Assembly: GCA_016840125.1 (NCBI GenBank)
Contig: JAEOSY010000397.1
Coordinates: 4,801 to 68,800 of the forward strand
Origin: Candidatus Helarchaeota archaeon
GTDB lineage: Archaea; Asgardarchaeota; Lokiarchaeia; Helarchaeales; HEL-GB-A
Direction: 5' to 3'
Length of the DNA: 64,000 nt
Below, in pieces: positions 25,766-34,538 of the stretch. Positions within the stretch are counted from its first letter, which is position 1, and each line of letters opens with the position of its first letter. A program made the translations under genes and the position numbers. Below the pieces are notes generated by a model. The model did no database searches, was not told the origin of the DNA, and saw only the letters and a program-made list of their open reading frames with translations.

Positions 25766-27424
25766 ATGAAACGCTTGAGAAAATTGTTCGTATTATTATT
25801 CATTTTCAGCTTAATTTCCATTACTTTTATCGGGCTCTTCGAGTTTCAAACGACTGATCGAAGTATACCCGAGGAAATTCCCTTAACCTCCGCGGCGATT
25901 TTAATTGATGGAAATGCACAGCTTGCTGCCGCGAATATGTCGGCAGGGGCGGACGGAACCGAAAGCAATCCATACGTGATACGTGATCAGGTGATAAATG
26001 GAGGGGGTAATCCTTGTATCTCCATTTCCAACACGGATGCCCACTTCGTGATCAAGAATTGTACGGTGTATAACGGTGGCTCTGGGATTTATTTTTATAA
26101 TGTAGAAAATGGGAGGGTAATTAATAATACGGCCCGGGATACTTCGGATTACTATTTAGGAGGAATTGGAATTCTTCTTAGGGGCAGTAGATATAACACC
26201 GTCGCCAATAATACGGTTTATAACATGGATGGCATTGGGGATCCTTATTCTGGAACGGGTATTATGGTATATCAATCTTCCATTAATAACACACTGACAG
26301 GTAATATCATCTATGCAAACTCAGGAGGATTAGGTGGGATGGGTGAAAATTCGGGGAATGGGATCAGTTTGATAACTGATTGCGAAAATAACACTGTGGA
26401 TGGGAATATCATTCATAGTAATGTCGCTACGGGTGATAGCGTTAGGTGCGGTAATGGAATTCTGTTGTACGATAATTGTGATCAGAACACGCTGATAAAT
26501 AATATTATCTACAACAATAGTGGGGCTGTTGAAGAGAATTCTGGAAATGGAATCGCGTTAAGGTCGAGTTGTGATGGCAATACCTTGAAAGGGAACATAA
26601 TTTATAACAATACGGTACATCCAAACCCAGATTCATCAGGATGTGGAATCTCGCTGAGACAAAGTTGTTATGATAATCTCATGATTTCTAATATCCTCGC
26701 CAACAATTCTCGCGCTGGGATTTTTCTCGGATTAAACTGCGATAGAACTAGGATTATACAAAACCTCATTAAGTTCAATGCAGATTTTGGGGTGAATGTG
26801 AATATCTCCACCACGGATGATACATTTATCTATTATAACATGTTCTGCAAAAACTCCAATGGAAGCATACTGGTTTCTGACCAGATTGGTGACTGGGGTA
26901 TCAATACTATCATATTAGCTAATATATACGAATGCGACGAGTCCGATTATGATAATGATGGATTATTCAACTGGGAAGAAGTATTGTTGGGCACACAAAT
27001 ATATTCAATTGATTCGGATAATGATGGGCTAAACGACACTGCTGAAGTACAGCTTTATAGCACAAGTGCAATTCATCCAGATAGTGATGGAGATGGTCTC
27101 TCCGACGGGATCGAGGTGCTAACTTTGGGTACGGATGCGACCAACGCCGACACTGATGGAGACGGGCTCTCCGATGGGGGCGAAGTATTGACCTTGGGCA
27201 CGAACGCAACCAACACCGACTCGGATGGGTACTCGGATGGGGCGGAAGTCGCCGCGGGCACCGATCCGTTGAACCCCCGTGATTATCTAGGACTAATTTC
27301 TCCGCCAGATGATGCTTTGTTGTTCGTTTTTCTCTTAGCTACTGTATTGGGAGTTTATGGGGCAGTAATTACCGTTGCCTTCTTGAAAAAAGGACCAAAA
27401 GCAGGAAAAAATCTATCTAAGTAA
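25766..27424 (+). CDS. Secreted parallel beta-helix protein with calcium-binding DxDxDG repeats and C-terminal anchor
   Basis: A 552-aa surface protein. The signal peptide is at about 6-24. Residues 60-380 form a right-handed beta-helix of the NosD/pectate-lyase-like type, with repeating NNTxxxNxIxxN and GNGIxLxxxCxxN units and many Asn ladders. Residues 390-500 hold thrombospondin-3-like calcium repeats (DSDNDGLND, DSDGDGLSDG, DTDGDGLSDG). A TM helix (about 515-537) and a lysine-rich tail anchor it. The first strands include the NosD-type opening DGNAQLAAANMSAGADG. Binding of polysaccharide or another surface ligand is expected from the fold; no catalytic residues are evident. Base composition rises sharply over the calcium repeats. 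Confidence 0.75.
   Translation: MKRLRKLFVLLFIFSLISITFIGLFEFQTTDRSIPEEIPLTSAAILIDGNAQLAAANMSAGADGTESNPYVIRDQVINGGGNPCISISNTDAHFVIKNCTVYNGGSGIYFYNVENGRVINNTARDTSDYYLGGIGILLRGSRYNTVANNTVYNMDGIGDPYSGTGIMVYQSSINNTLTGNIIYANSGGLGGMGENSGNGISLITDCENNTVDGNIIHSNVATGDSVRCGNGILLYDNCDQNTLINNIIYNNSGAVEENSGNGIALRSSCDGNTLKGNIIYNNTVHPNPDSSGCGISLRQSCYDNLMISNILANNSRAGIFLGLNCDRTRIIQNLIKFNADFGVNVNISTTDDTFIYYNMFCKNSNGSILVSDQIGDWGINTIILANIYECDESDYDNDGLFNWEEVLLGTQIYSIDSDNDGLNDTAEVQLYSTSAIHPDSDGDGLSDGIEVLTLGTDATNADTDGDGLSDGGEVLTLGTNATNTDSDGYSDGAEVAAGTDPLNPRDYLGLISPPDDALLFVFLLATVLGVYGAVITVAFLKKGPKAGKNLSK
27080..27271 (+). repeat. GC-rich in-frame repeats encoding DxDxDG calcium loops
   Basis: About 63-66-bp units encode D(S/T)DGDGLSDGxEVLTLGT(D/N)ATNxD; two nearly full units are followed by one shortened unit (DSDGYSDGAEV). 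The units differ at many third positions, so they are not a fresh slip duplication. The stretch is visibly richer in GC than the beta-helix part of the same gene. Confidence 0.7.
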
Positions 27425-27527
27425 TCATCATAGATTTTTAACCTTTTTTTTAATCAGAAAAAATTCTTTTTTAATTAGTCAAATAAATAAAGGTTTAACG
27501 GATTTCAGTTATTAATGGGTGAATATT

Positions 27528-27830
27528 GTGTTGTCACGCAAACAAATCCTTAATAAGTTGAGGGAAGAACTGCCCATTCTAAAAAAACAATTTAGTATCA
27601 AAAGGATTGGAGTTTTTGGGTCATATGCAGAAGAAACTCAATTACCAGAGAGTGATATAGATATAATTGTTGAATTTGAAAAGTCTATTGGGTTAACTTT
27701 TATGGATTTAATCGATTATTTAGAAAATCTATTCAGAAAGAAAGTAGATATTTTGACTTCAGCGGGATTAAAGAGTATCCGGATAAAAAAAGTTGCAGAA
27801 GATATTGAAAGCAGTATCGTTTATGCCTAA
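27528..27830 (+). CDS. MNT-type nucleotidyltransferase (minimal; type VII antitoxin-like)
   Basis: A roughly 100-aa minimal nucleotidyltransferase. The active-site pattern is GVFGSYAEETQLPESDIDIIVEF: the GSY motif then DIDI nine residues later, with a third Asp in KVDILT. In MNT/HEPN systems this protein AMPylates and silences the HEPN toxin. GGGTGA at 27517-27522 fits the GTG at 27528; GTG 27519 and TTG 27531 are alternatives. The downstream HEPN reading frame overlaps the stop by 8 bp but is cut short, so this antitoxin may be an orphan. Confidence 0.8.
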   Translation: MLSRKQILNKLREELPILKKQFSIKRIGVFGSYAEETQLPESDIDIIVEFEKSIGLTFMDLIDYLENLFRKKVDILTSAGLKSIRIKKVAEDIESSIVYA

Positions 27831-27942
27831 AAGGGGAAGATATGAAGCTCTTAACGATATTAAGGAAGTAATTGGAAGAATTGAGAACTATAATGAGAAA
27901 CTAGACAATGACCGTTTTTTAGAAGGAGACCACTTATTATGA
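27823..27942 (+). pseudogene. Truncated HEPN toxin remnant
   Basis: An ATG overlapping the MNT stop opens a 39-codon frame (MPKRGRYEALNDIKEVIGR, then IENYNEKLDNDRFLEGDHLL) ending in TGA at 27940-27942. This matches the first helix and a half of HEPN (DUF86) toxins, which normally run 100-140 aa. The catalytic RX4-6H motif is gone. The overlap with mnt is the classic arrangement, so this is the broken toxin half of a type VII system. No continuation is visible in the 70 bp before the next gene. Confidence 0.7.
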
Positions 27943-28011
27943 GGTTGTTTTATAAAGGGATTTATTCTTTTAATAAACTTATATTATTCATAAGATACGG
28001 AGTGGAATAAA

Positions 28012-29673
28012 TTGTTTAATAAAAAGGCTTTACCCCTATCTATAATTGTAGTAAGTCTACTATTGATAATGATGTTTTCAGGGATACAACCAACAAACGC
28101 TTCATTTTCAACAGCGCCAATCACGGATTCTGGGAATGATGTGTTCAGGATCAATATTATGGACCCTTCTGACAATGCAACGGGAGATTACATGGATTCG
28201 ATCGACCTTACGGGTCTCACACGTTCTGGACAAATAATCACAATTAACTTTCAAGGTAGTTGGCCAACTGGAATATCTTCAAATGCTAGTTGTTTGGTCT
28301 CTGTTGACACAGATGATAATGATTTTTGGGACTATTTTGTTCTCTGGTGTGCAGCAATTCCTTCAGCTAATTCGGTCGTTCTTTTCAAGAATGCATCTGC
28401 TGGCTATTGGGATGGAACAGGATGGAATTTTAATATCCTCTTAGCCACGAGTATAGGATCTGCATCAGGGACGTCAATTACCTTCACAATTCCTGCAGGC
28501 GCCTATACAGTATCAGCAAGTGATGAGTACGTGATTCAATGTACCAACATGGACGCCAATTATATGTACTATGATTGGGCACCTGACCAAAATCCATCAA
28601 ATAATGCACCGGTACTATCAACTGGAGGAGTTACCCCTACATCAGGAGTTTTAGCTACAGTCTTCAATTATTCTGTAACTTACACAGATGCGGATAACGA
28701 TCCACCTACTAACATGCAAGTCGTGATAGATGATACTGCTCACGACATGACTAAGGTTGATTCAGGGGATAATACATACACGGACGGTTGTTTATATAAC
28801 TATACAACCACGTTAGGTCAAGGAGGTCACAATTATTATTTCATTGCTAGTGACGGGAATGATACAGCTCGACTACCGGCGAGTAACTATTATTGGGATC
28901 CAAGTGTTGGTACAACTCAACCAATTTTGTCTAACGCGTCTCTAACCCCTGATTCCGGGACAATGGAGGATTATTTCACATTTAAAGTAATTTACACCGA
29001 TCCTGACAATGATCCACCTACGTTTGTCTCTCTTAAATTTGGTTCGTCAATAACTTATCCGATGACAAAAGAGAATCATAATGATAATGATTATACTGAT
29101 GGTGTCACTTACAGAACAACATGGATGCTAGGTGAAGGCATAACGCTCTATTATTACGAAGCTAGTGATGGTGGGGCAACTACTAGACTACCTGGTGCGG
29201 GATCGTACTCAACACCCTATGTCAGACGAACACTCAGACTTTATAGTCTGGATTGTTCACCACTTGATGGCTATAAAGCGACATTGTTCACTTTTACCAT
29301 AAGATACGAAGATCCTCTAAATACATCTCCCACTTATATAAGAGCTTACATTAACGATGTTCCATATGACATGAGCAAAGCAAATCCAAATGATCACAAC
29401 TACGTGGATGGATGTATCTATAATTATAGTACTTTTCTAACCTATGAGAATAATCATTATCGATTCCAAGCAAGTAATGGGACTCATGTAGTAATGAATC
29501 CCCACAATGGTGATAATGTTGCGGGACCGATGCTTTGGGATGGTGATCGGCGACCTACAATACCTGGATTTACATTTCCCTTTGTAGTACTTATTTGTGG
29601 ATGTATTGTAATGACATATTTCCTCATGAGACGTTGTCTTTTCAACCCACCCAAAAACATCAAAATATATTAG
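28012..29673 (+). CDS. Secreted surface protein with three Ig/FN3-like repeats and IPGF C-terminal anchor
   Basis: A 553-aa exported protein. The signal peptide is at about 6-30. Residues 30-195 form a beta-rich domain (DSGNDVFRINIMDPSDNATG, then GDYMDSIDLTG). Three repeats of about 100 aa follow, each with the pattern xVTYTDxDNDPPTxM...DxxYTDGxxYNYTT...YYFxASDGxxTxRLP; the third is more diverged. The tail is PTIPGFTFPFVVLICGCIV with a short basic end, the same layout as the protein at 16420. Sequons are common. GGAGTGGA precedes the TTG start. It probably forms part of the cell-surface layer or an adhesin; no enzyme motif is seen. Confidence 0.7.
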   Translation: MFNKKALPLSIIVVSLLLIMMFSGIQPTNASFSTAPITDSGNDVFRINIMDPSDNATGDYMDSIDLTGLTRSGQIITINFQGSWPTGISSNASCLVSVDTDDNDFWDYFVLWCAAIPSANSVVLFKNASAGYWDGTGWNFNILLATSIGSASGTSITFTIPAGAYTVSASDEYVIQCTNMDANYMYYDWAPDQNPSNNAPVLSTGGVTPTSGVLATVFNYSVTYTDADNDPPTNMQVVIDDTAHDMTKVDSGDNTYTDGCLYNYTTTLGQGGHNYYFIASDGNDTARLPASNYYWDPSVGTTQPILSNASLTPDSGTMEDYFTFKVIYTDPDNDPPTFVSLKFGSSITYPMTKENHNDNDYTDGVTYRTTWMLGEGITLYYYEASDGGATTRLPGAGSYSTPYVRRTLRLYSLDCSPLDGYKATLFTFTIRYEDPLNTSPTYIRAYINDVPYDMSKANPNDHNYVDGCIYNYSTFLTYENNHYRFQASNGTHVVMNPHNGDNVAGPMLWDGDRRPTIPGFTFPFVVLICGCIVMTYFLMRRCLFNPPKNIKIY

Positions 29674-29741
29674 AATTCAATTCTCATTCCCCTTTTTTTA
29701 ATGACGTAAAATTGGAATTTCGCGACGTTAATAGTTTTCAA

Positions 29742-30101
29742 CTATTGCCAGAATCTAATAGTATCCTTTTGTAAAATTAATAAAAAGTGCTTAGAGAGGT
29801 CATAATTCCAATCGTCAAGTAGATCAATAAGCCTAGGTTGAATGAAGTCAAGAGTTGCAGGTTCAATTGCTAGATAGATAACTTGTATTTTAAACTTCTT
29901 CCAAAGAAACGTGAAATCTTTATCACGAGTAATTAGTATTAGAGTATCCTGCTTTACATTTTTGGATAATTCCCCGTTCTTAATCCCTAACCAATTTAAT
30001 TCTTTAATTGTAGCGCATTGAATCTCACGATCAGTGAAAATCTGTTTAAGTTTGACTGGTACATTCTCATCCAGTAGGAACTTTACTTTCTTTAGAACCA
30101 T
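29742..30101 (-). CDS. DUF5615 PIN-like toxin
   Basis: A 119-aa PIN-like nuclease of the DUF5615 type, the usual partner of DUF433 proteins. Acidic residues are in KFLLDENVP (first Asp) and ITRDKDF (second Asp). A frame starting at 30122 exists, but the ATG at 30101 has GGTGAGG upstream and gives a family-like start, MVLKKVKFLLDEN. The gene overlaps the end of the DUF433 gene by 35 bp, the normal antitoxin-first arrangement. RNA cleavage is the expected activity from the family. Confidence 0.82.
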   Translation of the reverse strand: MVLKKVKFLLDENVPVKLKQIFTDREIQCATIKELNWLGIKNGELSKNVKQDTLILITRDKDFTFLWKKFKIQVIYLAIEPATLDFIQPRLIDLLDDWNYDLSKHFLLILQKDTIRFWQ

Positions 30102-30318
30102 AGATGACAACCTCACCAGCAATCATTTCTTTAGCATAGGCAATAATTTCCTGAATTTGTTCGCGAGTTATTGATGGAAAATTCATTAGAATTTCGTCAA
30201 AGGATTTTCCCTCTTTTAGCCAGTCAAGGATATCTAGTACCAATACTCGAGTTCCTTTAATGGTGGGTTGTCCCCCACATATCTCAGGATCGCGGACTAT
30301 ATGTTCAAATTTACTCAT
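30067..30318 (-). CDS. DUF433 antitoxin
   Basis: An 83-aa VapB45-like DUF433 protein, complete, with the family core DPEICGGQPTIKGTRV followed by a helical HTH-like part (ILDWLKEGKSFDEILMNFP, REQIQEIIAYA). It is expected to bind the toxin encoded by the overlapping downstream gene and to repress their joint promoter. The last codons extend into the toxin reading frame. Confidence 0.87.
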   Translation of the reverse strand: MSKFEHIVRDPEICGGQPTIKGTRVLVLDILDWLKEGKSFDEILMNFPSITREQIQEIIAYAKEMIAGEVVIYGSKESKVPTG

Positions 30319-30434
30319 AATTCATCCATTCTAATATTCTATAATAATTAATAAAACAGGAGCTAATAAAATGATATCTAATTTATCGAAGTTCAAATTT
30401 TTTTATTGAATAAAACAAAAAAAAGTAAGGAAAA

Positions 30435-31616
30435 CTATCTCGAGAATATATGGATGAGCTGTGAGAGCCCTGCTGCGGGCCAGCCCATATTTTGCTGAAG
30501 GGCATACTTAATATTATCGACTTGCCGTTTTCCTGTTTCACCTTGGAACTGCCAGAAGATTTCAGCAGTCATCGCAATCCCGGTCGCACCGAGGGGATGC
30601 CCCCGTGCTATGAGCCCACCACCTGGGTTGGCAGAGATCTTCGCATTCAGTTCAGTTTCACCCTCTTCGATCATCTTACCCCCTTCTCCTTTTTTGCAGA
30701 ATCCGAGATCTTCGTAATGGAGTATTTCAGCGGGAGCAAAACAGTCATGCACACAGGCTAGGTTGATATCTTTCGGCTCGATCCCCGCCATTTTATACGC
30801 CCCTTTTGCACATCGACGGGTCTGTTCAAAAGAGAGCCAATCTTCGGTGGGATATTCACCTGCGGATGAAACTTGTGATGATGCGGCGATATAGACGGGA
30901 ACCTCAGCGTATTTTTTTGCAATGTCTTCGCTTGCTAAGATCACGGCAGCAGCCCCATCGGTAATCGGGCAGCACTGTAATTTAGTTAAGGGGGTTGAGA
31001 CCAACTTGTTCTTCGGAGTGTTTGGGTTCATAACTTCTTCTAAGGTTCGCTCCTGTTGAAATTGCGCATAGGGATTTTTAGCCCCATTGTTATGGTTTTT
31101 CACGGCGACTTGAGCGATTTGCTTATAGGTTGTTCCGTATTCATAACAATGGCGGTTCGCCATAAGCGCAAAGATGCCTGGAAGTGAAACAGCGCCAAAG
31201 CTCATTAGTTTCGCATCGAGATCCACAGCTTTCATATCAAGAAGGATAGAAGTCTGCGCTCCAGTCACTTCCGCCATTGAAGCCCCATACATTTTCTCAA
31301 TCCCCAAGCAGATCACTAAATCATAAAAGCCCGCGGCGATTGAGAGGTATCCTTCTCTGAGACATGTGCTACCGGTAGCACAGCCATTTTCAATCCGTGA
31401 GATGGGAATTCCCAATATCCCAATGTCACGCAGGGTCTGATGCATGGCGCCTACACCACCTGTGCTTCCTAAATACCCAGCTTGAACATCTTTTTTATCG
31501 ACTTTCGCGGAATCAATCGCGTTTTGACAGGCTTCAGCCCCAAGGTCGGCAAAAGATCGACGGGTTTGTCGCCCGAACTTGGTCATTCCAGCCCCAACTA
31601 CTGCAACTTTTCTCAT
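30435..31616 (-). CDS. Thiolase (acetyl-CoA acetyltransferase / SCP-x type)
   Basis: Thiolase-fold enzyme of 393 aa that cleaves or condenses acyl-CoA with acetyl-CoA. The nucleophile Cys79 is in ENGCATGSTC. The later motifs are HDCFAPAE and GGLIARGHPLGATG, the latter with the catalytic His. The Cys of the usual C-terminal CxG motif is not obvious, as in the archaeal SCP-x/MvaB-like group that partners with a DUF35 protein. The DUF35 gene lies 9 bp upstream. The start ATG has a near-perfect Shine-Dalgarno GAGGTGAG. It is the last gene of the long acyl-CoA operon. Confidence 0.9.
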   Translation of the reverse strand: MRKVAVVGAGMTKFGRQTRRSFADLGAEACQNAIDSAKVDKKDVQAGYLGSTGGVGAMHQTLRDIGILGIPISRIENGCATGSTCLREGYLSIAAGFYDLVICLGIEKMYGASMAEVTGAQTSILLDMKAVDLDAKLMSFGAVSLPGIFALMANRHCYEYGTTYKQIAQVAVKNHNNGAKNPYAQFQQERTLEEVMNPNTPKNKLVSTPLTKLQCCPITDGAAAVILASEDIAKKYAEVPVYIAASSQVSSAGEYPTEDWLSFEQTRRCAKGAYKMAGIEPKDINLACVHDCFAPAEILHYEDLGFCKKGEGGKMIEEGETELNAKISANPGGGLIARGHPLGATGIAMTAEIFWQFQGETGKRQVDNIKYALQQNMGWPAAGLSQLIHIFSR

Positions 31617-31625
31617 TTTCTCACC

Positions 31626-32093
31626 TCAATTCTCCACAGGTCTAAATGCGTAATAGTTATTTTTTATTTCTTCTAATTTCCCTTCAGAACCACAATTCGG
31701 ACACTCGGTTACTGCAGGAAAGAACCGTTTTTTACAGTTTTTGCAGGTATTGGCATCACTAACAATTTCAAATTCAGTCCCAATCCGTTTTTGCAGCGTC
31801 TCATCGCTCAAGGGGTCCACATCAATCAATATCGCAAACATCTTGAACCCCTCCGGAAATTCAATGATTCCATTCGCGTAGGGGGGGGTCACAATCCCTT
31901 TCACCAGTGGTTTAATATATGTGATCGAATATGTGTAGAGTTTCCCTCGCTGACTTAATGGGATTTGCTCAACCGTCCCATCAGCCATACAATCGGGACA
32001 GTTTTCTCGGACGGGATAATATATTTTGTCACATTTCTGACATCTCGTCACTCTTAATTGCTTTCCTTTTTCGGTTTTCATAAATAAACTCAT
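31626..32093 (-). CDS. DUF35 OB-fold acyl-CoA-associated protein with a second C-terminal zinc ribbon
   Basis: A 155-aa protein. The first zinc ribbon (CQKCDKIYYPVRENCPDC, residues 18-35) and the OB-fold (GKLYTYSITY to FEIVSD, about 48-112) are the DUF35 family, which in archaea bridges thiolase and HMG-CoA synthase and channels acyl-CoA. Here a second ribbon (CKNCKKRFFPAVTECPNC, about 116-133) follows, which ordinary DUF35 proteins lack. The start ATG has GGAGG 7 nt upstream and overlaps the previous stop by 4 bp. Its partner is surely the adjacent thiolase. Confidence 0.82.
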   Translation of the reverse strand: MSLFMKTEKGKQLRVTRCQKCDKIYYPVRENCPDCMADGTVEQIPLSQRGKLYTYSITYIKPLVKGIVTPPYANGIIEFPEGFKMFAILIDVDPLSDETLQKRIGTEFEIVSDANTCKNCKKRFFPAVTECPNCGSEGKLEEIKNNYYAFRPVEN

Positions 32094-33289
32094 TTTTCAA
32101 CCTCCAAATCGGGTAATGAGAAATTTTCAGGCTCTTCGCCTTCCTCAACGCGTTCAATGCGTGCGTGAGGTAATTTGATAATTTCGTTTTTAACTTTGGT
32201 AACTTCTCTCGTTGCCTCTGCATAGATAAATCTATCAGAATCTTTACCCCTCCATATCCAAATAATATATTGGACGGGATCGGCGATAATCGCCACCATC
32301 TTACTATTTAAGGTAGTCACCTCTTCCATCCCATCCTTCTTAACTTCAAATATTTGAATGGCGGTCTTATTCTCAGGCACTTCACCTTCTAATTCAACTG
32401 AAAGTTCCGGCCGTTCAACCATAATCCAACGACAATTAGGATTCGGACAGTACTTTCTAATTAGCTCCTTTTTTCCTTTTACAGATTTATACTCCTCAAA
32501 GGTTGTAAATCCACAATTCGGGCAACTTCTTCCTTTAACTACTTCGTCGGCTTTCTCAAGCACAGCCTTTTTGGGAATTTGGTCTTCCAGTTCTTGAATC
32601 TTAGTGTTTAATGCGAGAATCTTGAGATTTAAACTATTAATTTCTTCATTTCGTTCTCCAATAGCCTCAAGGTTTCTTTTCCCTTCTTCTTGGAGCTCGC
32701 TAACTTTGGTTTTAAGGCCAGTAATCTCTTTTTCATTTTCTGAAATTACCTTATCTAATTTTAACTTTTTTCTCTCCCAGTCCGACTGTTGCGTCTCCCA
32801 ATCCGATAATTGCGCTTCTAATTTTGATTTTTTTGACACTAATTTTGAGTTCTGCTTCTTTAATTCTGTGATTTCACTCTTTAATTCAGAAACCTTATCG
32901 TTTAAGTCAGAAATTTCTTTATCAGTAAGCTTAACTTGGTCAGTCAATCGTTTGATTTCTTCTACAAAAGAAGTGTGGATATCCATCTGAGCTCCCATCG
33001 TCTCATCCCTAGTTGATACTACTTTTTCTAATGATGAAATTAATTCGTTTAAATTAGTTATTCGCGATTTGAATGCTGTAATTTGACCATCTTTATTCTT
33101 ATTGTTGGCTTCTAACTCTGTCACTTTTTCTTCCAGTGAAAAGATTGTCGCATTCATTTCATCGTGAATGGCACTCAATTCATCGATTTTATCCTTCATC
33201 CGAATTAGATCGCTGCCTTGAATTCTATAATTTTTCGAGGGTGCAGACTGAATTTTTTCCCATTCAGTGTTATCTAATTCCGGTACCAT
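32090..33289 (-). CDS. Coiled-coil / zinc-ribbon protein with C-terminal gelsolin-like repeat
   Basis: A 399-aa protein. An N-terminal segment (EWEKIQSAPSKNYRIQG) leads into about 200 residues of heptad coiled coil (about 25-240), then a zinc ribbon (CPNCG...YCPNPNC, about 255-290). The last 90 residues read like a gelsolin repeat: LNSKMVAIIADPVQYIIWIW, then GKDSDRFIYAEA, and the hallmark RIERVEEGEEPENF. Gelsolin repeats bind actin and Ca2+ in eukaryotes, and Asgard gelsolins are known. GTG 33298 is in frame, but AGGTGA upstream suits the ATG at 33289. It lies inside the acyl-CoA operon, overlapping the DUF35 gene. Its link to lipid metabolism is unexplained. The paralogue at 21942 lacks the last domain. 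Confidence 0.72.
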   Translation of the reverse strand: MVPELDNTEWEKIQSAPSKNYRIQGSDLIRMKDKIDELSAIHDEMNATIFSLEEKVTELEANNKNKDGQITAFKSRITNLNELISSLEKVVSTRDETMGAQMDIHTSFVEEIKRLTDQVKLTDKEISDLNDKVSELKSEITELKKQNSKLVSKKSKLEAQLSDWETQQSDWERKKLKLDKVISENEKEITGLKTKVSELQEEGKRNLEAIGERNEEINSLNLKILALNTKIQELEDQIPKKAVLEKADEVVKGRSCPNCGFTTFEEYKSVKGKKELIRKYCPNPNCRWIMVERPELSVELEGEVPENKTAIQIFEVKKDGMEEVTTLNSKMVAIIADPVQYIIWIWRGKDSDRFIYAEATREVTKVKNEIIKLPHARIERVEEGEEPENFSLPDLEVEK

Positions 33290-33326
33290 TCTAGTCACCT
33301 GTAAGTCAATAATTGTTTAAACAAAT

Positions 33327-34520
33327 TCAAGGAGGACTCAAAAAATCTCTATTGACGGTTTCGACCTCCGCTTTAAGAATTTTTGCCTCCTTTCCCATAC
33401 CTATGGAAATAATACGATCATGGGAGAGCGACTCAGGGGGATCTTCATAGGTATAGTCAAGAAATACACCCTTATAGGCGTCTTCAAGATCGATGCCTAG
33501 TTGATCAATTGTTAAATATGCATTTTTTTTTGATACTCTAGTAAATTTCCTTAACATATCTTTTTTTTCCTTTATATTAGGATAATGCCAATCTAACGTC
33601 GTTTGGGGAAAGGGTATGCCATCTTTCTCCCATTTTCGTCTCATTAGTAATTCCCATAATTCGGAAAAGTTCTCTGTAAAATAACTAATGTTACGGTCGT
33701 GCCAGCCCTGGATCGACCAAAAAAGGCCTGTGGTCAGCCCAACCGTACGCAAACACCAATTGGGTTGGTCCATAAAGGTAGCCGTTTTTAAAAGGGGTGG
33801 AAATGGAGTGTAGTCGAAGATGAGATCTTTCATTCCATACAGTCGTTTTGAGTTGTACATGTTATATAAATGGAAAAATAGCTCATAATTAGATGATTCT
33901 AAGATGCAATTTATCGCGCCAGTCATACGATTTGGTCCAGTGAAATAGAGCGAGTCCGACCATTGTGGGGTGCGTTCATTCCTTATATCCCGAAGAATGT
34001 CCATTGCTTTCCAGCCGACAAAACTCATGTTACCTTTTGCTGGTAAATCGCGTAATTTAATGCCTAATTTGAGGTGGCGGCGGTCAAGTAATTCATCATC
34101 CCCAGCAACCGTCCACCAATCAACTGGGAACCCATCTTCTAAATGGCAATTCATCAGTAAGCCGATCTCAGGTTTATCGGTAAAATTATTGTTTACAATA
34201 AAGGTACTATCACAACTCTCTCCATAAACTAATTTCATTGCGCCTGATTGGAGGTCATTTCGAACTGTGTAGAATGGGGGAGATAAGCTATAGTTGACAA
34301 TTTTGGTCCCATCTATCTTATCTGCCATGATTAATTTAGCGGTATCCACGGTCGATTTAAGCCGTTCCTGAGCTAATTTATAGACGTCTAGGGAGAGAAG
34401 TTTGAAGGTATCAAAAAGATAGTTCCAACCCAATTCTGTTAATATCTTCCAGATGTTAGGCATAACAGGAATGTATGGCTTCACTTCTGATTCCGGAACA
34501 TCTCCATAGGTGAATGGCAT
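33327..34520 (-). CDS. Uncharacterised protein family, copy A (paralogue of 42440)
   Basis: A 397-aa soluble protein I do not recognise. It shares with the product at 42440 the blocks DGFPVDWWTVAGDDELLDRR, HLKLGIKLRDLPA, RDIRNERTPQWSDSLY and EDAYKG...YEDP. Tryptophans and charged pairs in these blocks are conserved in both, which suggests a ligand site. No signal peptide or TM helix. AAAGGAT precedes the ATG. Its place inside an acyl-CoA operon, 18 bp from the enoyl-CoA hydratase gene, suggests a role in acyl-CoA or steroid-like lipid turnover, but this is context only. Confidence 0.65.
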   Translation of the reverse strand: MPFTYGDVPESEVKPYIPVMPNIWKILTELGWNYLFDTFKLLSLDVYKLAQERLKSTVDTAKLIMADKIDGTKIVNYSLSPPFYTVRNDLQSGAMKLVYGESCDSTFIVNNNFTDKPEIGLLMNCHLEDGFPVDWWTVAGDDELLDRRHLKLGIKLRDLPAKGNMSFVGWKAMDILRDIRNERTPQWSDSLYFTGPNRMTGAINCILESSNYELFFHLYNMYNSKRLYGMKDLIFDYTPFPPLLKTATFMDQPNWCLRTVGLTTGLFWSIQGWHDRNISYFTENFSELWELLMRRKWEKDGIPFPQTTLDWHYPNIKEKKDMLRKFTRVSKKNAYLTIDQLGIDLEDAYKGVFLDYTYEDPPESLSHDRIISIGMGKEAKILKAEVETVNRDFLSPP

Positions 34521-34538
34521 TTTTCAAATCCTTTCAAA

